Notes: generated from the sequence alone by a model not told the origin. A DNA stretch of 50,212 bases from Rheinheimera soli (GCF_021290985.1 NZ_JAJOYU010000033.1:1-50212), one strand, 5' to 3'. Numbered from the stretch's first letter, positions 37,812 to 47,977 are shown. A program made the numbers and translations.

Positions 37812-40038
37812 TAAATTAGTAGATAGAAACACAAAAAACTCTGATGTCTATGAGGCACTAAAAGCTAATAAAGTTCAAGACACGGCGGATATCCTTCCAC
37901 CCAATCACGATAGCAATCCTGCGGCGGATGCCGGTGGAGATCACTATTCTGCGGATTTTGAAGTTAGCGCTATCTTTTACTCTGAATATGCTGAAATTAG
38001 CCCTATATTTTATTCTGAATATCTTGAAGAATTCGAGTACGACTTATCTGAGGAGTTAGAGTCTTTATCTGAAGAGTTAGAAGATATCTCGTCAAGCAAG
38101 CTCGTTTTAAAAAGCTCACTGATGGATAAACTGTCATTATATCCCGATGGAGCCTTCCCTATCTCAGACTATTCAACATTTAAAGACGACCAATGGGTAT
38201 TTTACGATAAAGCACAAGTTATTGATGCGAAAGGGTTCAACTTTAAAGACAGTGATTCGGATTTAATGTTGTTTAAAAAGGTTATCATGTATCACTACAT
38301 CCCTACCTTTCATCCATTCGGAACAATTAAAAGTTTTGCAACGACGTTTAGCTACATCAACGGTTTAACAAACATAGAGCGTTTTATCTTTAAAGCCAAT
38401 CACATGAGTGATTTGTTAAAAGGGATCCCGAATATCACAGCTCGGATGCTCAATGACAGCCTTGATGAGGCTAAGTCTGCTGAACATAGCAGTTCTTACA
38501 AAAGTCTGTATTCGGCATTGGCCTTTTGGAGTGTGTTATCTGAGAATGGATTAATTCCAGAGGCATTCCGCTTAAACGTGAAAATGTCGAAAGTGCTCAC
38601 TAAAGAGCGCCGTCAAGACGTAGTAAGGCATGCCCTTAGAAATACCATACCATACACGCCATTTCTACAAAGTGAATTAGAGGGGTTAATCAACTACGCA
38701 TTATTTTGGACCGATAGCGCCATTCCCGTTATAGAGAAGGCCATTATATTTTGTAGAGATAATGGTATTCATTCGGGCGCTAGAAAGGTGCATAGCCCAG
38801 GCAATAAAAATGAAGAATTAGAGCAAATATTTTCGACGAGAGTCGAAGGGAAAGAAATAATCGGCTACTCGGCGACGATAAAGACGGACCAAAAAGATAA
38901 GAAGAAAAGCAATAATTATTATACCTTCGATAAATTAGCAGTTGCTATTGATAATGTACGCAATGCGATCTTTATATTTGTAGCATTGATAACAGGTATG
39001 AGGCGTCGAGAATTGGCCCAGTTAGCCTTTGACGACTTTCATCGGTTAAAAAATGGGGAGTGTTACGTCGATGTAACCCGTTTTAAGGTTTCTGATGACC
39101 CAAATTATAGTGGCGAAGCTGCAACACTGCCAATCCCTGAATATCTTTATGAGCTTATATTCCAGTATCATTCGATGCGTGAATACATGGGGAAACTTGA
39201 AAACGAGCATTTGTTTATCTCATGTAAGAGTCGCGTGAAAAAAAAGAACCAAGACTCGTCAATCCTCCATATCATAGTCCGTGAGATTTCAGATGCAACC
39301 AAAATTGACGGACTTCATACCCATCGTTTTCGAAAATCAATAGCTGAGATCTTAATTGGCCAAGATGAGACAAATATTGACTTAATAAGGGAATTACTCG
39401 GCCACAAAAGTTTTGTGATGACGCTTCGATACATCGCTCGCAACCCATATTTAGTGCGGGCTGTGGCAAGGATAATGGAGCATCATCATGCGCATGAGTT
39501 TGAGCAGATAATTAACGCAATCAACTCAGGGCATTTCAGTGGTCACGCGTTTGAGCGAATTGCAGCACAGATTAAAAAGCGCCCGGCCGAGTTTAAAGGA
39601 GCAAGGCTGAAGCTAACGATCCGTGAATACGTGCTGGCATTGTTAGAAGCTGGCGAGCCGGTATTTTTGCATAGGACGCCAATGGGAACCTATTGCCTAT
39701 CTATTCCTATGCTTGGTGGTGATGATTATACACCTTGTGTTCAAAATGCAGTTAATGTAACTGGTAGGGTTATACCTGAGCCATCGAACTGTCAGTATGA
39801 CAAGTGCCATAAGGCCGGAATCACTTTGAAAGCGAAGCAGGCAATAGAGGAAAACATCATCTTCTTCAGTGGTTTAATTGAGCAAAAGGACGTTGCTCTT
39901 CCTACTCATTCGTTACGTGAGCTTAAGCGCCGTTTGAAGCGAGAGAGACAACATCTGCAAAATCTTGAAAAGTATCGAAGTCCCTTGGTCGAAAGCGGAA
40001 TCGACAATGAAAGTAATATTAGAGGGACTGCGTCATGA
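37804..40038 (+). CDS. Large tyrosine recombinase with complete active site
   Basis: A 744-residue recombinase overlapping the previous gene by eight bases. Residues 1-110 are acidic and partly repetitive (three DLSEELE/SLSEELE-like units near 75-95). The catalytic residues are all visible: Arg400 in TGMRRREL, Lys428 in TRFKVSDD, His507 and Arg510 in HTHRFRK, His534 in LLGHK, and Tyr543 in LRYI. It should therefore cut and join DNA. A C-terminal region with Cys residues (CVQNAV, NCQYDKCHKAG) and a helical tail follows. The stop overlaps the next start as ATGA. Confidence 0.85.
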   Translation: MTSKLVDRNTKNSDVYEALKANKVQDTADILPPNHDSNPAADAGGDHYSADFEVSAIFYSEYAEISPIFYSEYLEEFEYDLSEELESLSEELEDISSSKLVLKSSLMDKLSLYPDGAFPISDYSTFKDDQWVFYDKAQVIDAKGFNFKDSDSDLMLFKKVIMYHYIPTFHPFGTIKSFATTFSYINGLTNIERFIFKANHMSDLLKGIPNITARMLNDSLDEAKSAEHSSSYKSLYSALAFWSVLSENGLIPEAFRLNVKMSKVLTKERRQDVVRHALRNTIPYTPFLQSELEGLINYALFWTDSAIPVIEKAIIFCRDNGIHSGARKVHSPGNKNEELEQIFSTRVEGKEIIGYSATIKTDQKDKKKSNNYYTFDKLAVAIDNVRNAIFIFVALITGMRRRELAQLAFDDFHRLKNGECYVDVTRFKVSDDPNYSGEAATLPIPEYLYELIFQYHSMREYMGKLENEHLFISCKSRVKKKNQDSSILHIIVREISDATKIDGLHTHRFRKSIAEILIGQDETNIDLIRELLGHKSFVMTLRYIARNPYLVRAVARIMEHHHAHEFEQIINAINSGHFSGHAFERIAAQIKKRPAEFKGARLKLTIREYVLALLEAGEPVFLHRTPMGTYCLSIPMLGGDDYTPCVQNAVNVTGRVIPEPSNCQYDKCHKAGITLKAKQAIEENIIFFSGLIEQKDVALPTHSLRELKRRLKRERQHLQNLEKYRSPLVESGIDNESNIRGTAS

Positions 40039-41006
40039 ACGAAACAGAAAAGAAACTCATTAAATTGATTGCTGAATTGACGTTGGAAAAGGACGGTGAA
40101 AAACTTCTTCAGCAAGAGGTTTTGGAGAGATTCGGCATGAGCCGAATGAACTTCAACAAACGCTATAGTCACCTGAATGGATATATTAAGGGCACACAGG
40201 ATATTTTTGCGCTAGCTGGGGCTATATCAACCAAAGAGGATGCGTTTACCGAGGAGCTTGCCAAAAAGTATAAAGCCAAGTGTGAAGAGTTTGCAAAGTT
40301 AGCGGCTGAGTTTGATGCAAATCTAGAGGCAAAGATTAAGCTGCACATAACGTCGTTGATGATAAACGACAAGATCTTACATGATGCGAATGACATCAGA
40401 AGCGATCTTGAAAAGCAGGCCATAAGTCTGGATGAGTTAAAGCGTAAACTTGATGAAAAAGAGCTTGAGGTTACGAGGCTGAAATCTGCGGCATATAAAG
40501 TCAGAGATGAGGTGAAATCGGTGCCACATTCATATTCTGAAATTGAACCAAATATGACTCCTGTATTTGAGAATTTCAGGAGGACTGGTGACTTAGATGT
40601 ACTTGATGATGAGAAAGAGTCTGCTATTGAGAAACTGGCAAATAAAGCTCGACAGTTTTTAAGTGCAAATGATGTGCGCGTTGTGCTTTATATAGACTGC
40701 TACTTGTGTCGCTTTAAGCGGTTCTTGTCCCATCATTTTCAGCCATTGGCTGACTCACTGGTTATTCGTCTACCGCTATATTCCAGAGAGGAAATTAATG
40801 CGTTTGTAGAGCAGCTGTGTACAAAACGCCCTATTGATGTATATGTGCCTATTTGTGAGTCGGAGGTTACTAAAAAAGCACTACGACAGTTTTTTATGAA
40901 ACATGTTCCAGTGCCGGAATTAGAGATAGCAGATAGGAGTTTAGTGATCCCCTCTTATCGAGAGGGATTCGACACTATTACCGTGTTTCGAGTGGGAATT
41001 GAGTGA
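40035..41006 (+). CDS. Coiled-coil auxiliary protein of the recombinase operon
   Basis: A 323-residue protein with no enzyme motif. The first 65 residues look like a winged or simple helix-turn-helix (QQEVLERFGMSRMNFNKRYSHL). Residues about 70-165 form a long charged coiled coil (EELAKKYKAKCEEF..., DELKRKLDEKELEV). The C-terminal 120 residues form a compact alpha/beta domain (VRVVLYIDCYLC...). It overlaps both neighbours by four bases, so it is made together with the recombinases. It may bind DNA and organise the recombination complex, like the auxiliary protein (Srap) of strand-biased circularizing elements, but that identity is inferred. Confidence 0.65.
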   Translation: MNETEKKLIKLIAELTLEKDGEKLLQQEVLERFGMSRMNFNKRYSHLNGYIKGTQDIFALAGAISTKEDAFTEELAKKYKAKCEEFAKLAAEFDANLEAKIKLHITSLMINDKILHDANDIRSDLEKQAISLDELKRKLDEKELEVTRLKSAAYKVRDEVKSVPHSYSEIEPNMTPVFENFRRTGDLDVLDDEKESAIEKLANKARQFLSANDVRVVLYIDCYLCRFKRFLSHHFQPLADSLVIRLPLYSREEINAFVEQLCTKRPIDVYVPICESEVTKKALRQFFMKHVPVPELEIADRSLVIPSYREGFDTITVFRVGIE

Positions 41007-42304
41007 TGACGTTTAGTATTAGAACAACAGTCGTTGATTATCGAGACCCAGACTCTGGACGAAAACGTGAGCATTATTTGCTTATTGCGGACACTGCAAA
41101 ACAATCGGTACTTCTAAGTCATGCAAATCTTTATCTTGCTGAAACAACTAGTTCATCGTTGGAAACGTCTCGGCGTTACGCAAACGTTATTGCACAGTTT
41201 TACAACTTTATCGCGTTGCAACCGAAGTTCACAAAATATGGTGTACATCAGTTTCATGTTGTTGCAGACAATCGTGATATAAGACGTTGGCAGGTAGATA
41301 GACAGATCCGACGTGAAAGCGCACAAAAAGTTAGCCCGACCAGTGAAACCATCTACAACGATGCAAAACAGTTGTTGCTGTTTTTCGGCTGGATGAGAAA
41401 CAACGGATATATCACGAATGTAAGAGTTGGATATAAAACATGGCAGGCTAATTTTAAAAATACACGCTTGTTGTCATATATCACTTTGAAGGCAAAGCGT
41501 GTTGTCGATGGCGCTAATGTTGAAGTACTCGATAAAAAACATCGTCAGAAAAAGCTTCGCTCATTAATTAACGACATTGAAATTAATTTACTGATCACTA
41601 GTTATCCTGATCCTGTGTACGGCGTAATGTTCAAGCTTTGCCTCGCAACCGCAATGCGCCCGATGGATTTGTGTAAGTTTCCATATGCGGGGGCTGGTCT
41701 CAACAAGCACATTATGCCGTACTCAGAAATGGGTAGTCCCAGCGGGGTTATAAATTACACCGTAATAGACAGCAAGGGCAATAAGGATAGAGAAATTCAA
41801 ATTAGTGCAGCAGATTTAAGTGCACTTGAAATCGAATATACCACTTCGCTTTACCCACAACGGAAAAAGCTATACGAAAAGCGTTATAAGAAGAAGTGCC
41901 CCCCTAGTATTCTTTTTCTAAACAAAGTCGGCGAGCCTGTTACGCCGACAATGATTGCCAATAGGACCCTCTATGCAGCAATGAAAGCTCACGCCGTCGA
42001 TCCATCATTTAGACAAGGTATAGATTTTTACCAAGCCAGACACTGGTGGCCGACGCAGTTTCTATTGAAACTTTATGGTGATGAAATCCTCACAAATAGA
42101 GTAGATGCGCTGCACGCCGCAGCGGGACAAGTATTAATCAATCAGATGGGTCACAGTAATATTAGTACGACCTTTAAGTATTACGTCGATACCGCTCGAA
42201 TCATTGCTATGGCCTATAGTGGCCGGGTTACCGAAGTAATTACAGAAAGTGAATCAATTGTTGATTTCATCAAACGGGTGAAGAAGGACAAAGTCGACGT
42301 GTAG
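41003..42304 (+). CDS. Tyrosine recombinase with His replaced by Tyr
   Basis: A 433-residue integrase read from GTG 41003; the ATG at 41006 is equally likely. Residues about 30-150 are the core-binding domain (SHANLYLAETTSSSLETSRRYANVIAQFY). Arg219 is in ATAMRPMD and a Lys is in DSKGNKDRE. Arg346 lies in YQARHWW, with Tyr343 at the place of the first His of H-x-x-R. His384 is in MGHSN, and Tyr393 or Tyr394 is the nucleophile (FKYYVD). The set R-K-R-H-Y is complete apart from the His-to-Tyr change, a known tolerated variation. It is the last gene of the quartet, and a 13-bp stem at 42429-42463 follows. Confidence 0.82.
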   Translation: MMTFSIRTTVVDYRDPDSGRKREHYLLIADTAKQSVLLSHANLYLAETTSSSLETSRRYANVIAQFYNFIALQPKFTKYGVHQFHVVADNRDIRRWQVDRQIRRESAQKVSPTSETIYNDAKQLLLFFGWMRNNGYITNVRVGYKTWQANFKNTRLLSYITLKAKRVVDGANVEVLDKKHRQKKLRSLINDIEINLLITSYPDPVYGVMFKLCLATAMRPMDLCKFPYAGAGLNKHIMPYSEMGSPSGVINYTVIDSKGNKDREIQISAADLSALEIEYTTSLYPQRKKLYEKRYKKKCPPSILFLNKVGEPVTPTMIANRTLYAAMKAHAVDPSFRQGIDFYQARHWWPTQFLLKLYGDEILTNRVDALHAAAGQVLINQMGHSNISTTFKYYVDTARIIAMAYSGRVTEVITESESIVDFIKRVKKDKVDV

Positions 42305-42428
42305 CAGCGCACTAAATTTGCGGGGGGATTAGCGTGCCACCAATGTTAAGGTGATATGTTCTAGGAAAAAATGAAGTTTTCAGCAATAGCACATATCTGA
42401 CTGTTTGGCCTATAGGTTCCAATCTGAC

Positions 42429-42463
42429 CTGACAGATACCAGTTTTGTGCTGGTATCTGTCAG
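42429..42463. terminator. Perfect 13-bp hairpin between convergent recombinase and defence genes
   Basis: CTGACAGATACCA (42429-42441) and TGGTATCTGTCAG (42451-42463) are exact reverse complements around a nine-base loop. It is placed between two convergent transcription units and probably ends both, although no strong T-run follows. It could also be a recombinase-binding site. Confidence 0.6.
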
Positions 42464-42471
42464 ATATTTCA

Positions 42472-45400
42472 TCAGGATTGATGATCATCTTTTTTATCAC
42501 TTGCCACTGAGCCTCGGCCTTTTAAGTTGATTGTCATATTCCCCTCAATGGAATCACCGACTAGATAATAGACACCTGACATATCTAGCCAACTCGTTGT
42601 CGTTGAAGAATCTAAAATTTGCTTTTCACCTAATACTGTCCAAATAATTTGCATTCCATTATTTTCGAGTAACTTTTGCAATGCCTTTTTATTTATTAAT
42701 AATTCTGATTTATCTTCACCAAAAATATGAGGATCAAAACAAAATAATTGGCCATGTTCATCTAACCAACAACCTGGCATTTCAGTCGAACTGCATAACA
42801 CACTGTTAAACATTTCTGCTCTCGGTGCTAAGAACGAGATCCCTACATTTTCATCTTCCCATCTATGCACTTCAACAGTTGGCAACACTTCTGCTATTAT
42901 TTCTCTGTTATACCAATTGACTCGATCATTCTTGATAGGCTGCCAGCGTGAACTACCTGCCTCGGAAAGCTTACTTTTATACGCGGGAGACCAGTAATGC
43001 TCTTTGCAGAAAACTGAGTAACTGTCTTCACTTTCTGGCATCCATCGTCCCATAAAGTCCTGCTTTATAAGCCAATTTTTTAAAGTTTCATATTCTTCGA
43101 CTTTAACTAAATAGCTGCGAATTTGATACCAGATGTTCTTTCTTTGATTATGATTCAATTCAATACCCAATTGGTCTTTCTGTTGCCATGAGTAGTCCGC
43201 CTCTAACGACAGAAAATCATGATTAACAATAATATCTTTTGGATCTGGTAGATTTTTTTCGGATGTAAGCCAGAAGCTGTCTTCTACATACCAATCATCA
43301 TAGTTAATTTTATTAACAGGGAATGGTAGCTTCGTGATTTTTTTCATTAAGGGAATATATGTAGGGTCAATATTTCTTAAACCATTTTGCCAAGGCCCCT
43401 GATAGTAACCTAATTCATTCCCTTCTCTGTCTTGTATTGCGTAATTGTCCGCGAGTCGTGCTACAACCTCATATAATGCCAGCCACTGATATTTTTTTCC
43501 TATACGCTCGACATTATTTTTAAATCGATCCCCGCCAGTTGCATGACGATCAAAATGACCGTGGATATTTACATCATATCCAAACTTTTCAAAAATCAGC
43601 TTACACGCGTAATTGCTAAATGGGTTTGGGTCTAATTTCCATAAACTTAATGCTGATTGGAAGACATACCTACCGAAATCACCGTACTGAGAAATGCCTC
43701 TTCCATACTCTGTAACCATTGAGCTTAATATTCTATTTTGTGAGCCATATATCTCTTGAAAACTATCTTCATCCCAATCAAATTTATAGGCATCTGTTTC
43801 ATCATTACTAGGGAATATATCGGGTATAGAACTGTTATAAGGTGGTGTGATCACTTTGGAGTTATCTAATGAAAATTCACCTTTAAATAGTGCAAATTCT
43901 ATAATATTCCTAGCATAATCTCTAACTAAAACATTTACATATACCTCTTCATTAAGAAAAACCTCTTCTAACACGCAACTAGCTAGTCTATTTAACCCGA
44001 GAAGAGTCAAATCATTTAATGACGCGCCGTACAATGCAGCTAATATTCTTTCATAAACATAGGGATCATTTACAGCCCTAAAATTTTTCAACAAATTGAC
44101 ACCGACATCAAGTTTAGATGTCAAAATAATCGTAAGAGCTTGTGTTGCATTATTTCTAAGCTCAATATTAGTAGAAGTAAAAAGCCATGATGTAGCTATA
44201 GCGACTAACAATGTAGACTCTTCTGATAGACTCTTATGCATTTCTGATTGAAAAATCCACTCTAACGAACGCGAGATAGCTGAATCAGAATCACTTATAT
44301 CATTTAAAAAGGTCGTCCAATTTGCATCCCTAACTGCTAAAGATAAAGGAGCTAAAAACCCGTGAAGAGCATCAGCGTTATAGGGATGTTCAACATCTCC
44401 TGCAACTATATAAATAAAATCAAGAAAAGCTTCAGAGGATTCGTCATGTCGCAATACAACACTGTTAATATAATCATCGGAAACACTATTGATAGTACTT
44501 ACATTCCGCCAAATCAGACTATTTATAAAAGCAGATATTATTGAAAAATCTTCCCGCTTATTATTTTCTACAACTTGAAAAAACTCCTTATGTAATTTAT
44601 CAGGCAATTGTATCGACAGGGCCTCGATCAACCCTTGATAACGGTAGCTTTCTTCTGTCAAATAAAACAACGCCCCATTAGCCTTGAATATATATTCAAT
44701 ATTTTCAGGAGTGATTATTTTTCTAACCAGTAAATCCGCTGAAAAAAGATCATCTATTCTTTCATATGCAAAGTAAACACCCTCTTCATCCTCGCCATTG
44801 TGAAGCCAATAAATATTCTTTGACAAAAGTCCTTCATGCACTAAATCTTCGATAATCCCTTTTTTATTTGTATACTTACCAGTTACAGCATTAGCTATAT
44901 CACATGCATGATCATAAGGCACATAAGTTACTTCATTAGTTTGTTTATATTCAATCAGAGAGTAAACTATTTTTCGACATACTTTCCCTGAATCACCATA
45001 ATCAAAAAACTGTGGCCCACCCAATTTCGTGTCGATATTATCTATATAATAGTTCATCACACTAGATAGCCCACCATATCCTTCAGGAACCGAAGATAGT
45101 CCTCTTTTATGCAGGCCTTCACAAAATAACTTTAAAAATAAAGGATTAGTAAACTCAGGGTTTATAATAGGCGTCTTGGGCCAATTAATATTATAGTAAT
45201 TAAAAAAAACTTTTACAGCTTCGAATTCACCTCCTGCAAATCCAGCATGGGTTATTACTTTCATTTTAGTCTTAGCAGGTAAAGCCTCAGGGATTAACTT
45301 AGGAAAATAGCTATCGCGCACAGTAATTACTAAACTTATCCAACGGTAATGTTCAAAATCATTTATAAATGAAATAATATGATCATGCCAAAAGAACCTT

Positions 45401-46824
45401 CCTCTTCCTTCATTAATTGCATCAATAGCAAACAAAATTCTCTGATTCTTCTCTTCACCTATTTCATTAAGAGCTTCCAGGAGACAGTGCTCTGTGCATT
45501 TTAGCCTCAATAAGTCATCCAATATTTGAGACCAAGGGGACCTATCTGTAGAGAAATGCTGCCCTAGCAATAGAATAGAAGGGATATTATTGGAGTGCTG
45601 GCTAGCAATAGAATCGGCCAGTAAATGTGACTTCCCTGTTCCCGCCTTTCCTTTAAGTAATAAAAATGGCTCATTAGCTAATTGTGTATTTATGTCGGGC
45701 TGCTCTAAAAAAGATAAAAAATTGAGCGACACCTGACGAATATCAGACACATCATTGTCTTTGCAATCGTTCGCTTGATAAAGCTTTATTAGTTCCTCTA
45801 TTATTTCATGAATAAACTCTGCCTTCTCCTTTATTACATCTAAATCTAGTATCAGGGATTTTTTATTGATGAAATCTTCGAACAATCGCTGTATTCCACT
45901 TTTATTTACAGATATAGAATCCATGAAATAATATTTAAATGAATGTTCATTTAATGCAGTTAAAAACACTGATTGACTCGATAGATGTTTAATAAGGGAA
46001 TTAATATTTAACAGGTAAACATGGAATTTATTCTTAGCAAAGGCACAGAAATCATTATTTTTTAACGTCGCTTCAATTTTATTAGTTATATCTACCTTTA
46101 CATTTACTTCTGGTGTATAGCGAACCCCCAAATCAAATATACTTTTCTCAGTATGTCTCTTAAACCAATCGTTCGTCAGTAACTTACGGATAGGGTTATA
46201 TGCTGAGTTTTTTTTCTCCTTAACCTCGACGCCTTCTCCTAGTAATATGTCTTTAAAATACTTTAAAGATAAAGCAGTTAACTCTCTTGATTCACCATTT
46301 TCTAACAGCTCCATATTGATGATTCCAGCGATATAGCCATTTACAATCAAGGGAGAGCCAGAATAACCCGAATATGTTGATAATTTTTTTGAATGCTCTA
46401 ATTCAATATCAACTTTGCCATTTTTCAAAGCTTTAAGTTGTTGGTTTACTATATTTTGCTCACTAACCAATAAATTATCGCCTGATATCTGTTTAGCCAG
46501 CGGATACCCTCTTGAACTCCAATTAGTTCCACTTGCTATAACGCTGTAATCGATGAAATTTGGTAATTCATCATACTGCATATCTGATTGCAATTCTAAT
46601 AATGCAATATCAAGTCTTTTATATTTTTCATCTATCTTACTGCTAAGGTTAGCCTTGACAGCATTACCATAACAATCAGTGCAATTAATCTCACTCCTAC
46701 TAAATTCAGTAACAACGTGAAATACGGTTAGTGCTCTATTCTTACTTATTAAGAATGCAGTGCCTTTTTTAGTCCCGCATTCAACTCTAATTACTATATT
46801 GCTCAAATCCATTTTTTTACTCAA
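42472..46824 (-). CDS. Trypsin-like protease, STAND NTPase and helical-repeat fusion, putative phage sensor-effector
   Basis: A 1450-residue protein. Residues 1-200 are a chymotrypsin/trypsin-fold protease with triad His36 (TVFHVV), Asp72 (RLDIALLEL) and Ser155 (GYSGSPLI). Residues about 230-260 hold RYTPEVNVKVDI, a block seen before NTPase domains of this type. Residues about 375-650 are a STAND-like P-loop NTPase with Walker A GKAGTGKS (392-399), Walker B RILFAIDAINEG (462-473) and VITVRDSYFP. From about 700 to 1060 helical, HEAT-like repeats follow. The last 400 residues are not recognised and may be the target-sensing part. The protease would be switched on by ligand-driven oligomerisation. 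It overlaps the end of the MBL gene by eight bases. The architecture fits AVAST-like defence proteins. The region is AT-rich. Confidence 0.8.
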   Translation of the reverse strand: MSKKMDLSNIVIRVECGTKKGTAFLISKNRALTVFHVVTEFSRSEINCTDCYGNAVKANLSSKIDEKYKRLDIALLELQSDMQYDELPNFIDYSVIASGTNWSSRGYPLAKQISGDNLLVSEQNIVNQQLKALKNGKVDIELEHSKKLSTYSGYSGSPLIVNGYIAGIINMELLENGESRELTALSLKYFKDILLGEGVEVKEKKNSAYNPIRKLLTNDWFKRHTEKSIFDLGVRYTPEVNVKVDITNKIEATLKNNDFCAFAKNKFHVYLLNINSLIKHLSSQSVFLTALNEHSFKYYFMDSISVNKSGIQRLFEDFINKKSLILDLDVIKEKAEFIHEIIEELIKLYQANDCKDNDVSDIRQVSLNFLSFLEQPDINTQLANEPFLLLKGKAGTGKSHLLADSIASQHSNNIPSILLLGQHFSTDRSPWSQILDDLLRLKCTEHCLLEALNEIGEEKNQRILFAIDAINEGRGRFFWHDHIISFINDFEHYRWISLVITVRDSYFPKLIPEALPAKTKMKVITHAGFAGGEFEAVKVFFNYYNINWPKTPIINPEFTNPLFLKLFCEGLHKRGLSSVPEGYGGLSSVMNYYIDNIDTKLGGPQFFDYGDSGKVCRKIVYSLIEYKQTNEVTYVPYDHACDIANAVTGKYTNKKGIIEDLVHEGLLSKNIYWLHNGEDEEGVYFAYERIDDLFSADLLVRKIITPENIEYIFKANGALFYLTEESYRYQGLIEALSIQLPDKLHKEFFQVVENNKREDFSIISAFINSLIWRNVSTINSVSDDYINSVVLRHDESSEAFLDFIYIVAGDVEHPYNADALHGFLAPLSLAVRDANWTTFLNDISDSDSAISRSLEWIFQSEMHKSLSEESTLLVAIATSWLFTSTNIELRNNATQALTIILTSKLDVGVNLLKNFRAVNDPYVYERILAALYGASLNDLTLLGLNRLASCVLEEVFLNEEVYVNVLVRDYARNIIEFALFKGEFSLDNSKVITPPYNSSIPDIFPSNDETDAYKFDWDEDSFQEIYGSQNRILSSMVTEYGRGISQYGDFGRYVFQSALSLWKLDPNPFSNYACKLIFEKFGYDVNIHGHFDRHATGGDRFKNNVERIGKKYQWLALYEVVARLADNYAIQDREGNELGYYQGPWQNGLRNIDPTYIPLMKKITKLPFPVNKINYDDWYVEDSFWLTSEKNLPDPKDIIVNHDFLSLEADYSWQQKDQLGIELNHNQRKNIWYQIRSYLVKVEEYETLKNWLIKQDFMGRWMPESEDSYSVFCKEHYWSPAYKSKLSEAGSSRWQPIKNDRVNWYNREIIAEVLPTVEVHRWEDENVGISFLAPRAEMFNSVLCSSTEMPGCWLDEHGQLFCFDPHIFGEDKSELLINKKALQKLLENNGMQIIWTVLGEKQILDSSTTTSWLDMSGVYYLVGDSIEGNMTINLKGRGSVASDKKDDHQS

Positions 46825-47977
46825 CCATTATCTCGTTAGCAGTAATAAAAGTAACTTTCCCATCACGTACAGATTTATAATTTTCAAAAAATTTCAACTT
46901 CTCATGTTGATAGTTTGTTATGATTGTTGACCATTGAGAATTTGAAATTATTTTAGCAATTGCACTTAAATCCGGATGAGAGTGGCTTCCATTAGTCGAA
47001 ATCAAAAATCGTTTTGAAGAGATTAATTTAAGTAGTCTATTTGATATATTATTATTACTTCCATGATGCGAAACTTTGACTATTTCGAAGTCTAGATCAT
47101 ATCCATCATCCTTGAGAGAGCTTAGCTCATCATATATAACATCCTCATGAGCATCACCCAAAAATAGTAGTTTTCTATTTTCAAACTCTATAATAAATGC
47201 TATGGATGAGCCATTAGTTATGGATGTATCGCTTCCTTCTAAATTCAGCAATTCACTAAAACAATGCTCATTACTTTGAGCTACATCCTTTATCTCTGAT
47301 TGAAACTCTGGCATTTTCATATATTGTTCAAAGGCATCATCAAATATTTTTTCTTCATTCAGGGTAAAGTCATATTTTTCTGATTCGAGTTTTTCTTTCC
47401 ATTTCGTAGATAGCGCATTTAGCTTTTCTTTATTTGGTGATACTATTCTAAGGGTCAACCCTGCTGATATTTCAATTACTTTTCTTTTACTTATAACAGC
47501 ATAACCATCAAATTTATCATTCCATGAGTAATTATAGCCATATAATAAACCGGCCAAGGTAACACCCTGTTCAATTTGTATATCTTCCAGACCTTTTTTT
47601 TCTTCTAAATATCGGTTCTGAGAACAGATCTGTTGTAATGCATCTCTTTCATCTTGATCTAGAGCCTTATCCTGCTTTAAAAATTGTAAATGCCTGTAAC
47701 AGTTATACCACACCTCCTTTACCTCAATAACTTCGTCATTAGAGCCGTTATCTTTAATAAAGTTGACTGCGCCTACGATATGATCATTATCTACATGAGT
47801 TACGACCAAAAGGTCAATACACTGACCACTAACTTTTAGGTTTATTAGATCTGGTTTAATATGATTTAGGTATGTCCCCTTAAGCCCCATGTCAACTACA
47901 ATATTTATTTTTCTGCTAGGGATACTAATTAAAAATGCATCTCCCTGGCTGGCTTGGTACATTTTAACCTTTATCAT
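46817..47977 (-). CDS. Metallo-beta-lactamase-fold hydrolase (ComEC-C-terminal-like), partner of the STAND protein
   Basis: A 386-residue protein from the ATG at 47977 (MIKVKMYQASQGDAFLI), which has GGAAAAG upstream; a longer frame to 48085 is open but starts outside the fold. The metal-binding motif is THVDNDH near residue 60 (H-x-D-x-D-H, as in ComEC-type MBL proteins). GDAHED near 281 and SHHGSNNN near 308 supply the other ligands. It has no membrane segments, so it is a free cytoplasmic MBL enzyme, possibly a nuclease or phosphodiesterase. It is translationally coupled to the protease-STAND gene (eight-base overlap). MBL, protease and STAND genes together are known from type I AVAST, as I recall. 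Confidence 0.82.
   Translation of the reverse strand: MIKVKMYQASQGDAFLISIPSRKINIVVDMGLKGTYLNHIKPDLINLKVSGQCIDLLVVTHVDNDHIVGAVNFIKDNGSNDEVIEVKEVWYNCYRHLQFLKQDKALDQDERDALQQICSQNRYLEEKKGLEDIQIEQGVTLAGLLYGYNYSWNDKFDGYAVISKRKVIEISAGLTLRIVSPNKEKLNALSTKWKEKLESEKYDFTLNEEKIFDDAFEQYMKMPEFQSEIKDVAQSNEHCFSELLNLEGSDTSITNGSSIAFIIEFENRKLLFLGDAHEDVIYDELSSLKDDGYDLDFEIVKVSHHGSNNNISNRLLKLISSKRFLISTNGSHSHPDLSAIAKIISNSQWSTIITNYQHEKLKFFENYKSVRDGKVTFITANEIMVE

Noticed and set aside
42322-42350. Similarity of GCCACCAATGTTAAG to GCCACCAACATTAAG near 616
   Set aside because: A 15-base match with two mismatches, with no further flanking similarity, is likely chance.
42312-42500. 62-residue frame on the minus strand between the recombinase and the STAND gene
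   Set aside because: It runs through the perfect hairpin at 42429-42463, overlaps the end of the STAND gene and has no ribosome site.
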